Below, piece by piece: positions 24,304 to 33,735 of a DNA stretch of 64,000 nt. Within the stretch, counting starts at the first letter, position 1. The number at the start of each line of letters is the position of its first letter. The notes beneath the pieces were generated by a model that was not told the origin of the DNA, did not search any database, and saw nothing but the letters and a program-made list of their open reading frames with translations. The position numbers and the translations under genes were made by a program. Origin of the DNA: Methanomassiliicoccales archaeon (GTDB taxonomy: Archaea > Thermoplasmatota > Thermoplasmata > Methanomassiliicoccales > UBA472); assembly GCA_028682895.1 (NCBI GenBank), contig JAJRAK010000001.1:109668-173667 (forward strand), given 5' to 3'.

Positions 24304-25458
24304 ATGTTCGCAAGAAGGATGGAGAGCGTTCCCGAATCTGGCACCGTAAGGATAGCCAACATGGTCAGCAAGCTGAAGGATGAGGGAGCGGACATAATCT
24401 CTTTCTCCATGGGAGAACCGGACTTCCCCACTCCAATGAACATCAAGGACGCATGCGTACGTTCTATAGCGAACGATTTCACTTACTATACGCCATCGGC
24501 GGGCATACCCGAACTCAGGAAGGCGGTCGCTGAGAAGATCCGCAAGGGCAACCACATTCCCTGCGAATCGTCCAACGTCCTCATAACCCCGACCAAGCAA
24601 GCCATCTTCATGACCATGCTGGCGATGATCGACGACGGTGACGAGGTCGTGGTCCCGGAGATCGCTTGGGGGACGTTTGAGGCATGCGCCAAGCTGGCCG
24701 GTGGTAAGGTCCGCCACGCCAAGCTGTCGCCTGAGGAGTCCTTCCGCATGACGCCCGACAGTCTGGCCGAGCAGATAACCGATAAGACCAAGCTGATAGT
24801 CCTCAACTCACCGTCCAACCCCTGCGGCGCGGTCCTGACCAAGGAGGACGTCAAAGGAATAGCGGACCTGGCCAAGGACCACGACTTCTTCGTCCTGGCA
24901 GATGAGATCTATGATCAGCTGGTGTTCGAGGGGGAGCACACTTCCATCGCCTCGCTCGAGGGCATGTTCGACAGGACCATCACGGTCAACGGTTTCTCGA
25001 AAACATACGCCATGACAGGCTGGAGGGCCGGTTGGGCCATAGCGCCCAAGCCCATATTCAAGGAGCTGAACAAGCTGCAGACCCAGTCCATCACTTGCGT
25101 CACCTCCTTCGTGCAGCAGGCCTGCCTGGAGGCCATCAAAGGCCCGCAGGATTCGGTCATCGCCATGAAGAAGGAGTTCAAGGCCAGAAGGGACCTGGTG
25201 CACTCGCTGATCGACTCCATACCGAAGCTGGACTGCCCTATGCCCAGCGGCGCCTTCTACATGATGCCCTCCTACGATTTCGATATGTCCTCCGACGACA
25301 TGGCCGCCTATCTTCTGGAAGAGGCGCACGTGGCCGTCACTCCCGGTTCGGCCTTCGGCCCGGCGGGCGAGGGACGTTTCAGGCTGTCATACGCGGCCAG
25401 CCGCGAAGACATACGCGAAGGCATGTCACGGATACGGACCGCACTGGCAAAATTATGA
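24304..25458 (+). CDS. Class I/II pyridoxal-phosphate aminotransferase (aspartate-type)
   Basis: The 384-residue enzyme has IISFSMGEPDFPTP, YTPSAGIPELRKAVAEKI, the pocket NSPSNPCGAVLTKED and LADEIYDQLVFEGEHTS, and the PLP lysine in NGFSKTYAMTGWRAGW. These place it with aspartate or broad-specificity aminotransferases. The final arginine for the substrate carboxylate is in GRFRLSYAAS. It sits next to pdxS on the opposite strand, whose product makes its cofactor, but this may be incidental. Its last six bases overlap the convergent Trm112 gene. Confidence 0.9.
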   Translation: MFARRMESVPESGTVRIANMVSKLKDEGADIISFSMGEPDFPTPMNIKDACVRSIANDFTYYTPSAGIPELRKAVAEKIRKGNHIPCESSNVLITPTKQAIFMTMLAMIDDGDEVVVPEIAWGTFEACAKLAGGKVRHAKLSPEESFRMTPDSLAEQITDKTKLIVLNSPSNPCGAVLTKEDVKGIADLAKDHDFFVLADEIYDQLVFEGEHTSIASLEGMFDRTITVNGFSKTYAMTGWRAGWAIAPKPIFKELNKLQTQSITCVTSFVQQACLEAIKGPQDSVIAMKKEFKARRDLVHSLIDSIPKLDCPMPSGAFYMMPSYDFDMSSDDMAAYLLEEAHVAVTPGSAFGPAGEGRFRLSYAASREDIREGMSRIRTALAKL

Positions 25459-25635
25459 TCTTTCCGGCGGCAGCATGTCCGGTATCCCGTCATTTATGAC
25501 GTAGGACGCACCGCATCCGGTACAATGCAGCTTGCCTTCGACCACCTCTGCCCCTTCCTCCCTCTCCACTTCCAAGGAGAGGGGATGGTGCTTGCAGACC
25601 GGGCAGGCCAAGATGTCTAAAAGGGCCTTTTTCAT
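25453..25635 (-). CDS. Trm112-family zinc protein
   Basis: The 60-residue product has a Trm112/UPF0434 core: LLDILACPVCKHHPLSLE at the start, then LHCTGCGASYVINDGIPDMLPPE. It holds one zinc between the two CxxC pairs. In eukaryotes and archaea Trm112 activates several tRNA, rRNA and translation-factor methyltransferases. It is a separate small transcription unit. Confidence 0.88.
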   Translation of the reverse strand: MKKALLDILACPVCKHHPLSLEVEREEGAEVVEGKLHCTGCGASYVINDGIPDMLPPERS

Positions 25636-25732
25636 GGTCCCCTACACCTCGTTGTCCATATTCAATCTTTCATCTTGGTCAGTTCGCTAAATATATATTC
25701 ACTTCGTTTCATCGAGCGCCGGAGAGAAGACA

Positions 25733-26767
25733 ATGCGCCGAATCGACCTGAGGAGCGATACCTTCACCTTGCCAACGAAGGAGATGCTGGACAGCATACC
25801 GACCGCCGATCTTGGGGACGACGTGGAGGGAGAGGACCCTACAGTGAACCAGTTGCAGTCCATGGCAGCCGACATGTTCGGCACCGAGGGCGCCCTGCTG
25901 GCCGCGAGCGGCACCATGGGCAATCTGATCTCACTGCTCACGCACTGCCGACGGGGCGATGAGATATTCATGGAGGCCCAGGCGCACATCTACTATTATG
26001 AGCTGGGCGGCGTATCGGCGCTTGTCGGTGCCATACCCAACCTCATTCCCGGTGACCGTGGGAAGTTCACGGGTGAGCAGCTGGAGGCTGCCATACGCTC
26101 CCCGGACCTGCATTACCCGGTACCGCGCCTGGTGTGCATAGAGAACACCCACAACCGCGGCGGCGGAACGGTCTGGACGCCCGCCGAGGTGGGCGATGTG
26201 GCCAAGGTGGCGCACGACCACGGCCTGAAGGTCCATTGCGATGGGGCGCGCATATTCAACGCCGCGGTGGCGCTTGACGTGGACGTCAAGGAGTACATGA
26301 GGCACCTGGACAGCCTGAGCTTCTGCCTGTCCAAGGGATTATCATGCCCGGTCGGCTCCATGGTCGTGGGCGACAAGGATTTCATCGCCGGGGCCACCAG
26401 GGCGCGTAAGATGGTCGGCGGGGGCATGAGGCAGGCCGGCATAATCGCCGCTCCGGGCATAATCGGCCTGACCAAGATGGTGGGCCGGCTCAAGGAGGAC
26501 CATATCAACGCCAAGAGGCTGGCCGAGGGCCTGAACACCATACCCGGGATCAACGTGGACATGGACGCGGTGCAGACCAACATCGTGCTGGCCGATATAA
26601 CCGAGACCGGCTGGGACGTGGACTATTTCGTCAATCGGGCCTGCAAGATCGGGGTGCAGGTGTTCGAGTTCGGGGCCACCAAGGCCCGCTTCGTCACCCA
26701 TTATGGCATCGACTCGGTGGACATCGACGACGCGGTCGCACGCCTGAGGCGCCTACTAGGCCATTGA
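25733..26767 (+). CDS. ltaE: Low-specificity L-threonine aldolase
   Basis: The 344-residue PLP enzyme begins IDLRSDTFTLPTKEML, with DDVEGEDPTVNQLQSMAADMFGTEGALLAASGTMGN, VHCDGARIFNAA and the PLP lysine in SFCLSKGLSCPVGS. The family splits threonine or allo-threonine into glycine and acetaldehyde. TATA-like taaatatata at 25688-25697 and ggagag before the ATG support the start. Next to serine-pathway genes, it may take part in glycine supply. Confidence 0.93.
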   Translation: MRRIDLRSDTFTLPTKEMLDSIPTADLGDDVEGEDPTVNQLQSMAADMFGTEGALLAASGTMGNLISLLTHCRRGDEIFMEAQAHIYYYELGGVSALVGAIPNLIPGDRGKFTGEQLEAAIRSPDLHYPVPRLVCIENTHNRGGGTVWTPAEVGDVAKVAHDHGLKVHCDGARIFNAAVALDVDVKEYMRHLDSLSFCLSKGLSCPVGSMVVGDKDFIAGATRARKMVGGGMRQAGIIAAPGIIGLTKMVGRLKEDHINAKRLAEGLNTIPGINVDMDAVQTNIVLADITETGWDVDYFVNRACKIGVQVFEFGATKARFVTHYGIDSVDIDDAVARLRRLLGH

Positions 26768-26885
26768 GGCCCATGGAAACATATTAGAGCGCGAGGATTT
26801 TACCCTCTCAGGTCGCGTCGTCCGCATCGGGGCGCCCGGCATGAAAAAATATCATCCGGTGCATAATCACCACGAGGGGATACAT

Positions 26886-27950
26886 TTGAGCAGGAGACTT
26901 TTCACGGTCGGTCCGGTAGAGGTGTTCCCGGACACTCTCGAGTCCATGAACAGGGGAATGATGGTCCACAGGGGCAAGGACTACCAGGACCTGCAGCGGG
27001 GCGTAGTGGAGAAGATACGCAAGGTGCTGGACATCGATTCGGAGGTCTATCTGGCCCCCGCCTCCGCCTCGGGATTCCTCGAGGGCTGCGTCCGCAGCGC
27101 CGTGGAGACGAAGATGTGCGGTCTGTCCAACGGGTCCTTCGGCGACCGCTGGCAATTGATCGGCCAAGAGAACGGCAAGCAGGTGCAGAAGATCAACGGG
27201 GACTGGGGCAAGGCGCTTCGCAAGACCCAAGTGGCCGGAAAGATCGAGAAGGACGTCGAGGCCGTCACTCTCGTCTCCAACGAATCGTCCACCGGCGTGC
27301 TCAATCCCGTGGCCGAGATCGTTGAAGGCGTCAGGGAGCAGGGCCAGGCCCTGATGATGGTGGACGGGGTTACCTCCGTGGGTGCCGTGGACCTTCACTT
27401 GCGCAAGCTCGACCTGGACGCTCTCATCTTCGGCAGCCAGAAAGCGCTGGCGTTGCCGCCGGGACTGGCGGTCGTCTGCGTTTCGCCTCGGCTCATGGAG
27501 AAGGCGACCAAGGTCAAGAACCGCGGTTATTACCTGGACCTGATCCAGTACAAGAAGCTGGCCGACAAGGACCTTCCGCTGACGACGCCGCCGGTGTCGC
27601 TCATGTACGGGCTGGACTACCAGTTGGACAAGATGCTGAAGGAGGGCGTGCAGAACCGATACGCCCGTCACCAGCGCATGGCCGATATGGTGAGGGGCTG
27701 GGCGTCCAAGCGCCTGGGCCTCTACGCCGAGGACGGCTTCCGCTCCAACACCATCACCGTGGTAAAGCTGAACGGGATGGACTTCAAGGAGTTCGACAAG
27801 CGCCTCAGGCAAAAGGGCTTTGAGGTATCGCCCGGTTATGGTAACGTAAAGGACGAGACGTTCCGCGTCGGACACATGGGGGACCTTACCGAGAAGGACA
27901 TACAGGACCTCCTGAACGTCATGGACGAGGTAATGGAGGAAATGAAATGA
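26886..27950 (+). CDS. Class V aminotransferase, likely phosphoserine or serine-glyoxylate type
   Basis: The TTG at 26886, preceded by gagggg and by a TATA-like aaaaatatc at 26845-26853, gives 354 residues starting with SRRLFTVGPVEVFPDTLESM, the usual family start; an ATG at 26841 would lie inside the promoter. The PLP lysine is in FGSQKALALPPG, and TLVSNESSTGVLNPV is the cofactor region. It overlaps serA by four bases, so it probably makes 3-phosphoserine from phosphohydroxypyruvate; alanine-glyoxylate aminotransferase activity is the alternative. Confidence 0.88.
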   Translation: MSRRLFTVGPVEVFPDTLESMNRGMMVHRGKDYQDLQRGVVEKIRKVLDIDSEVYLAPASASGFLEGCVRSAVETKMCGLSNGSFGDRWQLIGQENGKQVQKINGDWGKALRKTQVAGKIEKDVEAVTLVSNESSTGVLNPVAEIVEGVREQGQALMMVDGVTSVGAVDLHLRKLDLDALIFGSQKALALPPGLAVVCVSPRLMEKATKVKNRGYYLDLIQYKKLADKDLPLTTPPVSLMYGLDYQLDKMLKEGVQNRYARHQRMADMVRGWASKRLGLYAEDGFRSNTITVVKLNGMDFKEFDKRLRQKGFEVSPGYGNVKDETFRVGHMGDLTEKDIQDLLNVMDEVMEEMK

Positions 27951-29557
27951 CCAAACTCTTAGTCACTGATGAACTATCCAAGGAAGGCATCGAGATGCTG
28001 ACCAAGGGCTCCGGGGTCCAGGTCGACGTCAAGCCCAAGCTTCCTCACGAGGAACTGCTCAAGATCATAGGCGAGTACGACGGTCTCATCGTCCGCAGCG
28101 GCACCAAGGTCACTGCCGAGGTGATAGAGGCCGGCAAGAAGCTGCGCGTGGTCGGAAGGGCCGGGGTCGGTGTCGACAATGTCGACGTGGACGCGGCCAC
28201 CAGGCGCGGCGTTCTGGTCATGAACACCCCGGCGGCGAACATTATCTCGGCCGCGGAGCACACCGTGGCCATGATGCTGACGCTGGCACGTAACATCCCT
28301 CGCGCCGACGCTTCGGTGAAGGCGGGCAAGTGGGAGAGGAGCAAGTTCACCGGCGTTGAGCTCATGGGCAAGACGCTGGGCATCGTAGGCATCGGCCGCG
28401 TAGGCGGAGAGGTGGCCAAGAGGGCGAAGTCCTTCCAGATGAAGCTGGTAGGGTACGACCCGTACATCTCGCAGGAACTTGCGGTAAAGCTCGGTGTCAG
28501 GATACTGCCGCTGGAGAAGGTGCTCGAGGAGGCGGACTTCATCACCATCCACACCCCGCTTACGCCGACCACTCACCACCTCATCGGAAAGGCCCAGCTG
28601 GAGATGCTGAAGCCTTCTACGCTGATCGTCAACTGCGCCCGTGGCGGGATCATCGACGAGGACGCGCTATATGAAGCGCTCAAGAACGGCACCATCGCCG
28701 GGGCTGCGTTGGACGTGTTCGAGGAGGAGCCCCCCAAAGGCTCCAAGCTCCTCACGCTGGACAACCTGGTCTGCACCCCGCACCTCGGAGCATCCACCAA
28801 AGAGGCCCAGGAGAAGGTCTCCATCGAGATGGCCGAGCACGTGAAGATGTTCCTGGTGGACAACAAGATCACCAACGCCGTCAACGTGCCGATAAGCCGT
28901 GTGGACCCCAAGATCGCACCGTTCATCGGATTGGCCGAGAGGCTGGGCGCCTTCTGCGTGCAACTGTCCGACGGTCCAGTGAAGAAGATCGAGGTCGAAT
29001 GCCACGGGGAGATAGCCAATCTGGACACCCGTATGGTGACCGTATCCACCATCGTCGGTGTGCTGTCCATCGTCGTTGGTGAGAACACCAACATCATCAA
29101 TGCCAGCAGCATCGCCCGGGACAAGGGGATACAGATCGTCGAGACCAAGGTGGACGAGAGCAGCCACTACACCAACATGATGGTCGTGCGCATATCCTCC
29201 GACAACTACAAGGTGGAGGTCCGCGGCACGGTGTTCCCATCGGACCAGTTCCGCATCATAGGGGTGGACGAGTTCGACCTGGACATGCCTTTGGAGGGCG
29301 ACTTCCTCCTTACCAAGCACCACGACATGCCTGGAATGATCGGCAAGATCGGCACGCTCCTGGGCAAGAGGGACATCAACATCGCCCGCATGGGCGTTGG
29401 GCGCGAGGACAAGGGCGGGGACGCCCTCATGCTCATCGCGGTCGACCAAGAGGTCGGGAAGGCGGTCGTGGCCGAGCTGCGCGCCCTGCCGAACTTCAAG
29501 GAGGCACGGTCCATCGTGCTGAGCCACATGCGCACCAGGGAATACATGAACGTCTGA
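27947..29557 (+). CDS. serA: D-3-phosphoglycerate dehydrogenase
   Basis: The 536-residue long-type SerA has VRSGTKVTAEVIEAGKKLRVVGRAGVGVDNVDV, the NAD-binding GKTLGIVGIGRVGGEVAKRA near 145, the catalytic Arg-Glu-His set with final TPHLGASTKEAQEK, then an ASB domain (about 320-450) and a C-terminal ACT domain (DFLLTKHHDMPGMIGKIGTLL) for serine feedback. It oxidises 3-phosphoglycerate to phosphohydroxypyruvate. It is coupled to the aminotransferase gene, so the two early steps of serine synthesis are made together. Confidence 0.96.
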   Translation: MTKLLVTDELSKEGIEMLTKGSGVQVDVKPKLPHEELLKIIGEYDGLIVRSGTKVTAEVIEAGKKLRVVGRAGVGVDNVDVDAATRRGVLVMNTPAANIISAAEHTVAMMLTLARNIPRADASVKAGKWERSKFTGVELMGKTLGIVGIGRVGGEVAKRAKSFQMKLVGYDPYISQELAVKLGVRILPLEKVLEEADFITIHTPLTPTTHHLIGKAQLEMLKPSTLIVNCARGGIIDEDALYEALKNGTIAGAALDVFEEEPPKGSKLLTLDNLVCTPHLGASTKEAQEKVSIEMAEHVKMFLVDNKITNAVNVPISRVDPKIAPFIGLAERLGAFCVQLSDGPVKKIEVECHGEIANLDTRMVTVSTIVGVLSIVVGENTNIINASSIARDKGIQIVETKVDESSHYTNMMVVRISSDNYKVEVRGTVFPSDQFRIIGVDEFDLDMPLEGDFLLTKHHDMPGMIGKIGTLLGKRDINIARMGVGREDKGGDALMLIAVDQEVGKAVVAELRALPNFKEARSIVLSHMRTREYMNV

Positions 29558-29590
29558 GGGCGCAAGCCCCAGACCCTTCTTATTTTATTT
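29558..29590 (+). terminator. Terminator after serA
   Basis: GGGC-gcaa-GCCC right after the serA stop (29558-29569) is a four-pair stem with a GNRA tetraloop, followed within seven bases by a T-rich run. Confidence 0.6.
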
Positions 29591-29876
29591 TCAATTCCCG
29601 CCGAACGCTCTCCATCTTCCGTTCCATGCTCGCCTGGCGGTCCTTGCGATCATCTATTCGGATGTCTGTGACAACCCGGTCGCTCATCTGCATGACCCGT
29701 TCATGGCAGCGCATCACAACTGGCATGACCTCTTCTTCGGTCCCTTCCAGCAAAGTGCCCATCGGCGTCAGATGAAATTTCAAACCGCTATCCTCCACTA
29801 TTCGCACGCATTCCGCGACGTACTTGCTCAGACTGGTGCCGACACCGATCGGCATGACGGAAAATTCGACGATCAA
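29580..29876 (-). CDS. MTH1187/YkoF-type thiamine-binding family protein (UPF0045)
   Basis: The 98-residue protein has the family core IVEFSVMPIGVGTSLSKYVAECVRIVEDSGLKFHLTPMGTLLEGTEEE, a ferredoxin-like alpha/beta fold that forms tetramers. Some family members bind thiamine or related ligands. The start is a TTG with GAGGTGG just upstream. It overlaps the serA terminator at its 3' end. Confidence 0.88.
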   Translation of the reverse strand: MIVEFSVMPIGVGTSLSKYVAECVRIVEDSGLKFHLTPMGTLLEGTEEEVMPVVMRCHERVMQMSDRVVTDIRIDDRKDRQASMERKMESVRRELKIK

Positions 29877-30084
29877 CGTTCCACCTCAAACGAACAATGG
29901 TGGTGAAAGTGTGAATAATTTATTCCATTCCTATGAGCGCTGCCACGACTTACGATATATCGATTGGATTATCCTTTTCGACCGAGCTAAAAAATAGGTT
30001 TCAAAACGATAAGTATTTATACTGTATAAAGAGTGAGAAAAGTCTAATTAATTTTCAAATCAACGTTATTATGAAGGTGTATTG

Positions 30085-30639
30085 ATGAGAAGTGGAAGCA
30101 AAGATAAATCGCGATCTTTTCCATTGGAAACGAAGGGCGCACGCAAGTCCGCTCCCTTTGCAATGATGGAGGACGTCAATGCCAGCGGTTTGGATGGGTT
30201 GGGAAGCAATGGGGGACCGGATGTGGAAGCTTCTTTTGAAATATGTTTTGATGGAAAATGCACGACCTTGACTATCGAGGACCTTTCTCAGGCGATCAAG
30301 AACGGCATAGACCGCGAAGGAATGCCCGATGAACAGGCAAGATCGATGGCCCAGCACGTTCTGAACTTCTTTGGATACAGCGAGAGGATAATTGATAACA
30401 TACTCGAGCCAGAGGACCGGGACGCGTTCTACCAGCTCGAGGACACAGGGATCCTGACCACCGAGAGGGAGGAGACCACCCTTTACGATGGAAGGGAATG
30501 GCGCATTCATTACTGGCTTTTCAGGAAGGAGCGCATCTACCAGCTCATCAATGCCAATGGCATGACCGTTTGTACCGATGACGATCTGCTTTCCTGCTAT
30601 GACGAGATGCCGGCCGAGGCTTGGCAGCGATCGAAGTAA
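30085..30639 (+). CDS. Acidic protein resembling DUF6015 (Thermoplasmata-type)
   Basis: After a variable, polar N-terminus of about 45 residues, the core reads TIEDLSQAIKNGIDREGM, AQHVLNFFGYSERIIDNILEPEDRDAFYQLEDTGILTTEREE and REWRIHYWLFRKERI. This pattern is, to my recollection, the DUF6015 family confined largely to Thermoplasmata; I could not check it. It looks like a small winged-helix protein without a known role. The ATG at 30085 has ggtg six bases upstream; a TTG lies one codon earlier. A TATA-like tatttatac lies near 30013. Confidence 0.6.
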   Translation: MRSGSKDKSRSFPLETKGARKSAPFAMMEDVNASGLDGLGSNGGPDVEASFEICFDGKCTTLTIEDLSQAIKNGIDREGMPDEQARSMAQHVLNFFGYSERIIDNILEPEDRDAFYQLEDTGILTTEREETTLYDGREWRIHYWLFRKERIYQLINANGMTVCTDDDLLSCYDEMPAEAWQRSK

Positions 30640-30706
30640 AACCCTTTGGCTCACTTTCGGTGAGCCCATAGCAACCATATTTATCATCGTCACAATCTGA
30701 CCGCTC

Positions 30707-32605
30707 GTGGACCTTTTTCCCTATCCGCCGCGGCCTAATCAGGTGGAGTTCGTTCGCTCCGTTGAGCGAACCATGCTGGACCAGAAGCATCTGGTCCTGG
30801 AGAGCGGCACCGGTAGCGGCAAGACCGTGTGCGCCCTGTCGGGAGCGTTGCAGGCCGCCCTGGCTCGGGGAAAGAAGGTGATATATCTTACCCGAACTAA
30901 CTCCCAGGAGAAACAGGTCATACTCGAGCTGCGCAAGATCAACGAGAAGGCGCCCGTGTTCGGTGTCGCCCTCCAAGGCCGTCAGGGCACCTGCCCACTG
31001 GTTCGCCGCGACAAGGAGCTCAGTGCCGGGACCCCCGAGGAGCTTTCCCGTGTTTGCCGGGACAAGCGCCGCCGTGTGCTGGAGGACCGGCCTGGTGGAT
31101 GTCGGTTCTTCAAAGGGCTGCAGGACATGGACATGGCGCAAGTGCTGGACCATTGTCGAAGAACGCTCCCCACTGCCGAGGAGCTGATAGATTACTGTGA
31201 CTCGCTGAACATCTGCCCGCACGAGGTGATGAAGGAACTGGCCCACGACGCCAGGGTGGTGGCGGCGCCGTATGCCTATTTCTTCATGCCCTTCATCCGC
31301 AACTCGCTATTGGACTGGATGGAATGTCCCATGGGTGATGCCCTGCTCATCGTGGACGAGGCCCACAACCTGCCCGACTACACCCGAGAGATCGAGAGCT
31401 TCCAACTCTCCCGCTATATTCTGGACATGGTGGCCAAGGAGGTGGAGGAGTTCGGCGACCCGGAGGTCATCAAAGGGGGCAGCGTGAAGGACGTGCACGA
31501 TGAATGCGTCCGTCTGCTGGACGAGGCCATCGATGAATATCTCATCGACGAGGACGGGCTCATCCCGCCTTCCTTCGTGGAGGAGGGGCTGATGGCCGCG
31601 TTCACCGCCTCGTCCCACTCGCTCAGCGCCATGGCCAAGCTGCTCATGGAACAGGGGGACATTATCAGGGAGACGCGCTTCGCACAGGGTCGCCTGCCCC
31701 GTTCCTTCACCTATTCCATGGGGGCGTTCATCAGCTACTGGCTCTCCCTGGACGAGGAATGCTTCGTCAAGCTCGTCGTCGGCGGAGAGAACCCTTGCCT
31801 GAAGGCCTATTGCATAGACCCGGTCGTTACCACATCCGCCATCTTGGGGTGCGGGGGCAGCCTTCACATGTCCGGGACGCTGGTGCCGCTGAACGAGTAC
31901 CGAGACTCCATCGGGTTACCGCTGGACAGCCCCATGGTAACGTTTCCATCCCCCTTTCCCAAGGAGAACCGGCGCGTCTTCTATGTGGACGACGTGTCCA
32001 CCAAGTACGAGGAGATGCAGTCGTCCCCGGACATGGTGGACGCCATCGAGGACCACGTCGTCCAGGTATGTAACGGTACGCGCCGCAACACCGTTGTCTT
32101 CTTTCCCTCTTACGCTCTCATGGACCGCTTCGTGGAGGATGGCGTTTCCAGGCGCATATCCCGCAAGGTGCACATGGAGGGGAGGGGGATGGCGCAGCTC
32201 GAGCTCATGGACGTCGTGACGCGTTTCAAGGCCGCCAGCGCCGAAGGCCAGGTACTGTTCGCCGTCATGGGCGGACGGATAAGCGAGGGCATAGACTTCC
32301 CGGAGGACGAGCTGGAGGTCGCTATTGTCGTCGGCATCCCCTACCCGCGTCCGACGGCCAAGCAGAGGGCGTTGCTGCACTATTACGAGCTGAAGTTCCG
32401 CAAGGGCTGGGAGTATACCGTGAAAGGGCCGGCCATCCGCAAGCTGCAGCAATCTATCGGCCGCCTGATCCGTACAGAGAGGGACGTAGGGGCGGCCCTA
32501 GTGCTGGACAGGCGGATAACTCAATTCTCAGACCGCCTCGAGCTCACGCCTACGGAGCATCCATTGCAGGACATCCAGCAGTTCTTCCGTGAACGGGGCA
32601 AGTAG
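30707..32605 (+). CDS. XPD/Rad3-type iron-sulfur DNA helicase
   Basis: The 632-residue superfamily 2 helicase has Walker A ESGTGSGKTVCALSGAL, an iron-sulfur cluster domain with four cysteines (RQGTCPLV, SRVCRDK, GGCRFFKG, NICPHEV), the DEAH box VDEAHNLPDYTREIE, and C-terminal motifs GGRISEGIDFPEDELEVAIVVG and QQSIGRLIRTERDVG. It unwinds DNA 5' to 3' in repair. The gene starts with GTG and leads an apparent operon with carS, pyrE and udg. Confidence 0.93.
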   Translation: MDLFPYPPRPNQVEFVRSVERTMLDQKHLVLESGTGSGKTVCALSGALQAALARGKKVIYLTRTNSQEKQVILELRKINEKAPVFGVALQGRQGTCPLVRRDKELSAGTPEELSRVCRDKRRRVLEDRPGGCRFFKGLQDMDMAQVLDHCRRTLPTAEELIDYCDSLNICPHEVMKELAHDARVVAAPYAYFFMPFIRNSLLDWMECPMGDALLIVDEAHNLPDYTREIESFQLSRYILDMVAKEVEEFGDPEVIKGGSVKDVHDECVRLLDEAIDEYLIDEDGLIPPSFVEEGLMAAFTASSHSLSAMAKLLMEQGDIIRETRFAQGRLPRSFTYSMGAFISYWLSLDEECFVKLVVGGENPCLKAYCIDPVVTTSAILGCGGSLHMSGTLVPLNEYRDSIGLPLDSPMVTFPSPFPKENRRVFYVDDVSTKYEEMQSSPDMVDAIEDHVVQVCNGTRRNTVVFFPSYALMDRFVEDGVSRRISRKVHMEGRGMAQLELMDVVTRFKAASAEGQVLFAVMGGRISEGIDFPEDELEVAIVVGIPYPRPTAKQRALLHYYELKFRKGWEYTVKGPAIRKLQQSIGRLIRTERDVGAALVLDRRITQFSDRLELTPTEHPLQDIQQFFRERGK

Positions 32606-32639
32606 AAAGTTTCATAACCGGCCCCGGGGATTCGCGCCC

Positions 32640-33203
32640 ATGGACCTCCTGCTGCTGGTACTATTGGGATTCTGGCTGATGTTGCCCTCGTTCCTGCCCA
32701 ATTCCGCGGCGGTGGTGTTCGGCGGCGGCATGCCGGTCGACCTCGGCCGGTCATGGAACGGAAAGCGTCTTCTGGGTGACGGAAAGACCTGGAGGGGGCT
32801 CATCGGCGGCATCTGCGCCGGCATATCTCTGGGCATACTGGAACTGTACATAGCTTTCCCTTTCGATGACATCGACTTCTTCGGCTTCGGCGAGTTCCCG
32901 TCCAACATGGGCGTCGTTGTGGCATTGGCGGTCGGCTCTCTATTGGGAGATATGGCCGGCTCCTTCGTGAAGCGGCGACTGGACATCGGCCGCGGCGACA
33001 AGGCACCGATAATGGACCAGTACACCTTCCTGCTAGGGTCGTTCGTCCTGGTGCTGCTCGCATATCCAGGATGGTTCATCGACACTTTCTGGAACGACTA
33101 TGGCTGGATATCATTGCTGGCCGTCCTGGTCATCACCCCGATACTGCATCGCGGGGTGAACATAATAGGCTACAAGATGGGACTGAAGAAGGTACCATGG
33201 TGA
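32640..33203 (+). CDS. carS: CDP-archaeol synthase (CarS)
   Basis: The ATG at 32640 gives a 187-residue, mostly hydrophobic protein with DLGRSWNGKRLLGDGKTWRGLIGG, the CarS cytosolic loop, and GDMAGSFVKRRLDIGRGDKAPIMDQ, the cytidylyltransferase acidic metal motif. It transfers CMP from CTP to digeranylgeranylglyceryl phosphate in archaeal lipid synthesis. Earlier in-frame starts at 32589 have basic, non-membrane sequence and were rejected. It is 34 bases after the helicase and four before pyrE. Confidence 0.95.
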   Translation: MDLLLLVLLGFWLMLPSFLPNSAAVVFGGGMPVDLGRSWNGKRLLGDGKTWRGLIGGICAGISLGILELYIAFPFDDIDFFGFGEFPSNMGVVVALAVGSLLGDMAGSFVKRRLDIGRGDKAPIMDQYTFLLGSFVLVLLAYPGWFIDTFWNDYGWISLLAVLVITPILHRGVNIIGYKMGLKKVPW

Positions 33204-33207
33204 TCAT

Positions 33208-33735
33208 ATGAGCGACGAACTCAAGAACGCGCTGGTGGGCTGCGGGGCCATCCTCTACGGGGATTTCACGCTGGCCTCAGGAAAGAAGAGCAAGTACTAC
33301 ATAGACATCAAGAAGGCCACCACGGACCCGAAGGTGCTGGGGCTGGTCGCTGAGCTCATGGCCAAGGACATGGGGAAAGGCCATGGCATACAGCGCATAG
33401 CCGGCGTGGCGTTAGGGTCTGTCCCTCTGGCCGTCGCCCTGTCGCTTAGGACAGGCATACCCTTCGTCATGGTGCGCAAGGAGAAGAAGGACCACGGGAC
33501 CGGCAAACTGATCGAAGGTCAGCTCCTCCCTGGGGAGAAGGTTCTGGTGGTCGAGGACGTCATCACCTCTGCCGGTTCGGCGGTGTACGCCGTCGAGACG
33601 CTCCGACAGGCCGGGGCAGCGGTCGAAATGGTCATGTCCGTAGTGGACCGCGAGGAAGGCGGCAAGGCCGTCCTGAATGATATGAACGTGGAGATGAGGG
33701 CGCTCATCACTGCCAGCAAGATATTGGGGAACTGA
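33208..33735 (+). CDS. pyrE: Orotate phosphoribosyltransferase
   Basis: The 175-residue enzyme has GDFTLASGKKSKYYIDIKKATTDP at the start and the PRPP loop VLVVEDVITSAGSAVYAVE near residue 112, plus FVMVRKEKKDHGTGKLIEG. It makes orotidine 5'-phosphate from orotate and PRPP in pyrimidine synthesis. The udg gene starts right after its stop. Confidence 0.95.
   Translation: MSDELKNALVGCGAILYGDFTLASGKKSKYYIDIKKATTDPKVLGLVAELMAKDMGKGHGIQRIAGVALGSVPLAVALSLRTGIPFVMVRKEKKDHGTGKLIEGQLLPGEKVLVVEDVITSAGSAVYAVETLRQAGAAVEMVMSVVDREEGGKAVLNDMNVEMRALITASKILGN

Noticed and set aside
26808..27875. 355-codon open frame antisense to the class V aminotransferase
   Set aside because: The composition is His/Leu/Gln-rich as expected from the antisense of GC-rich coding sequence, and the sense gene is certain. 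The antisense frames over arsA, serA and the RNase J-like gene are of the same kind.
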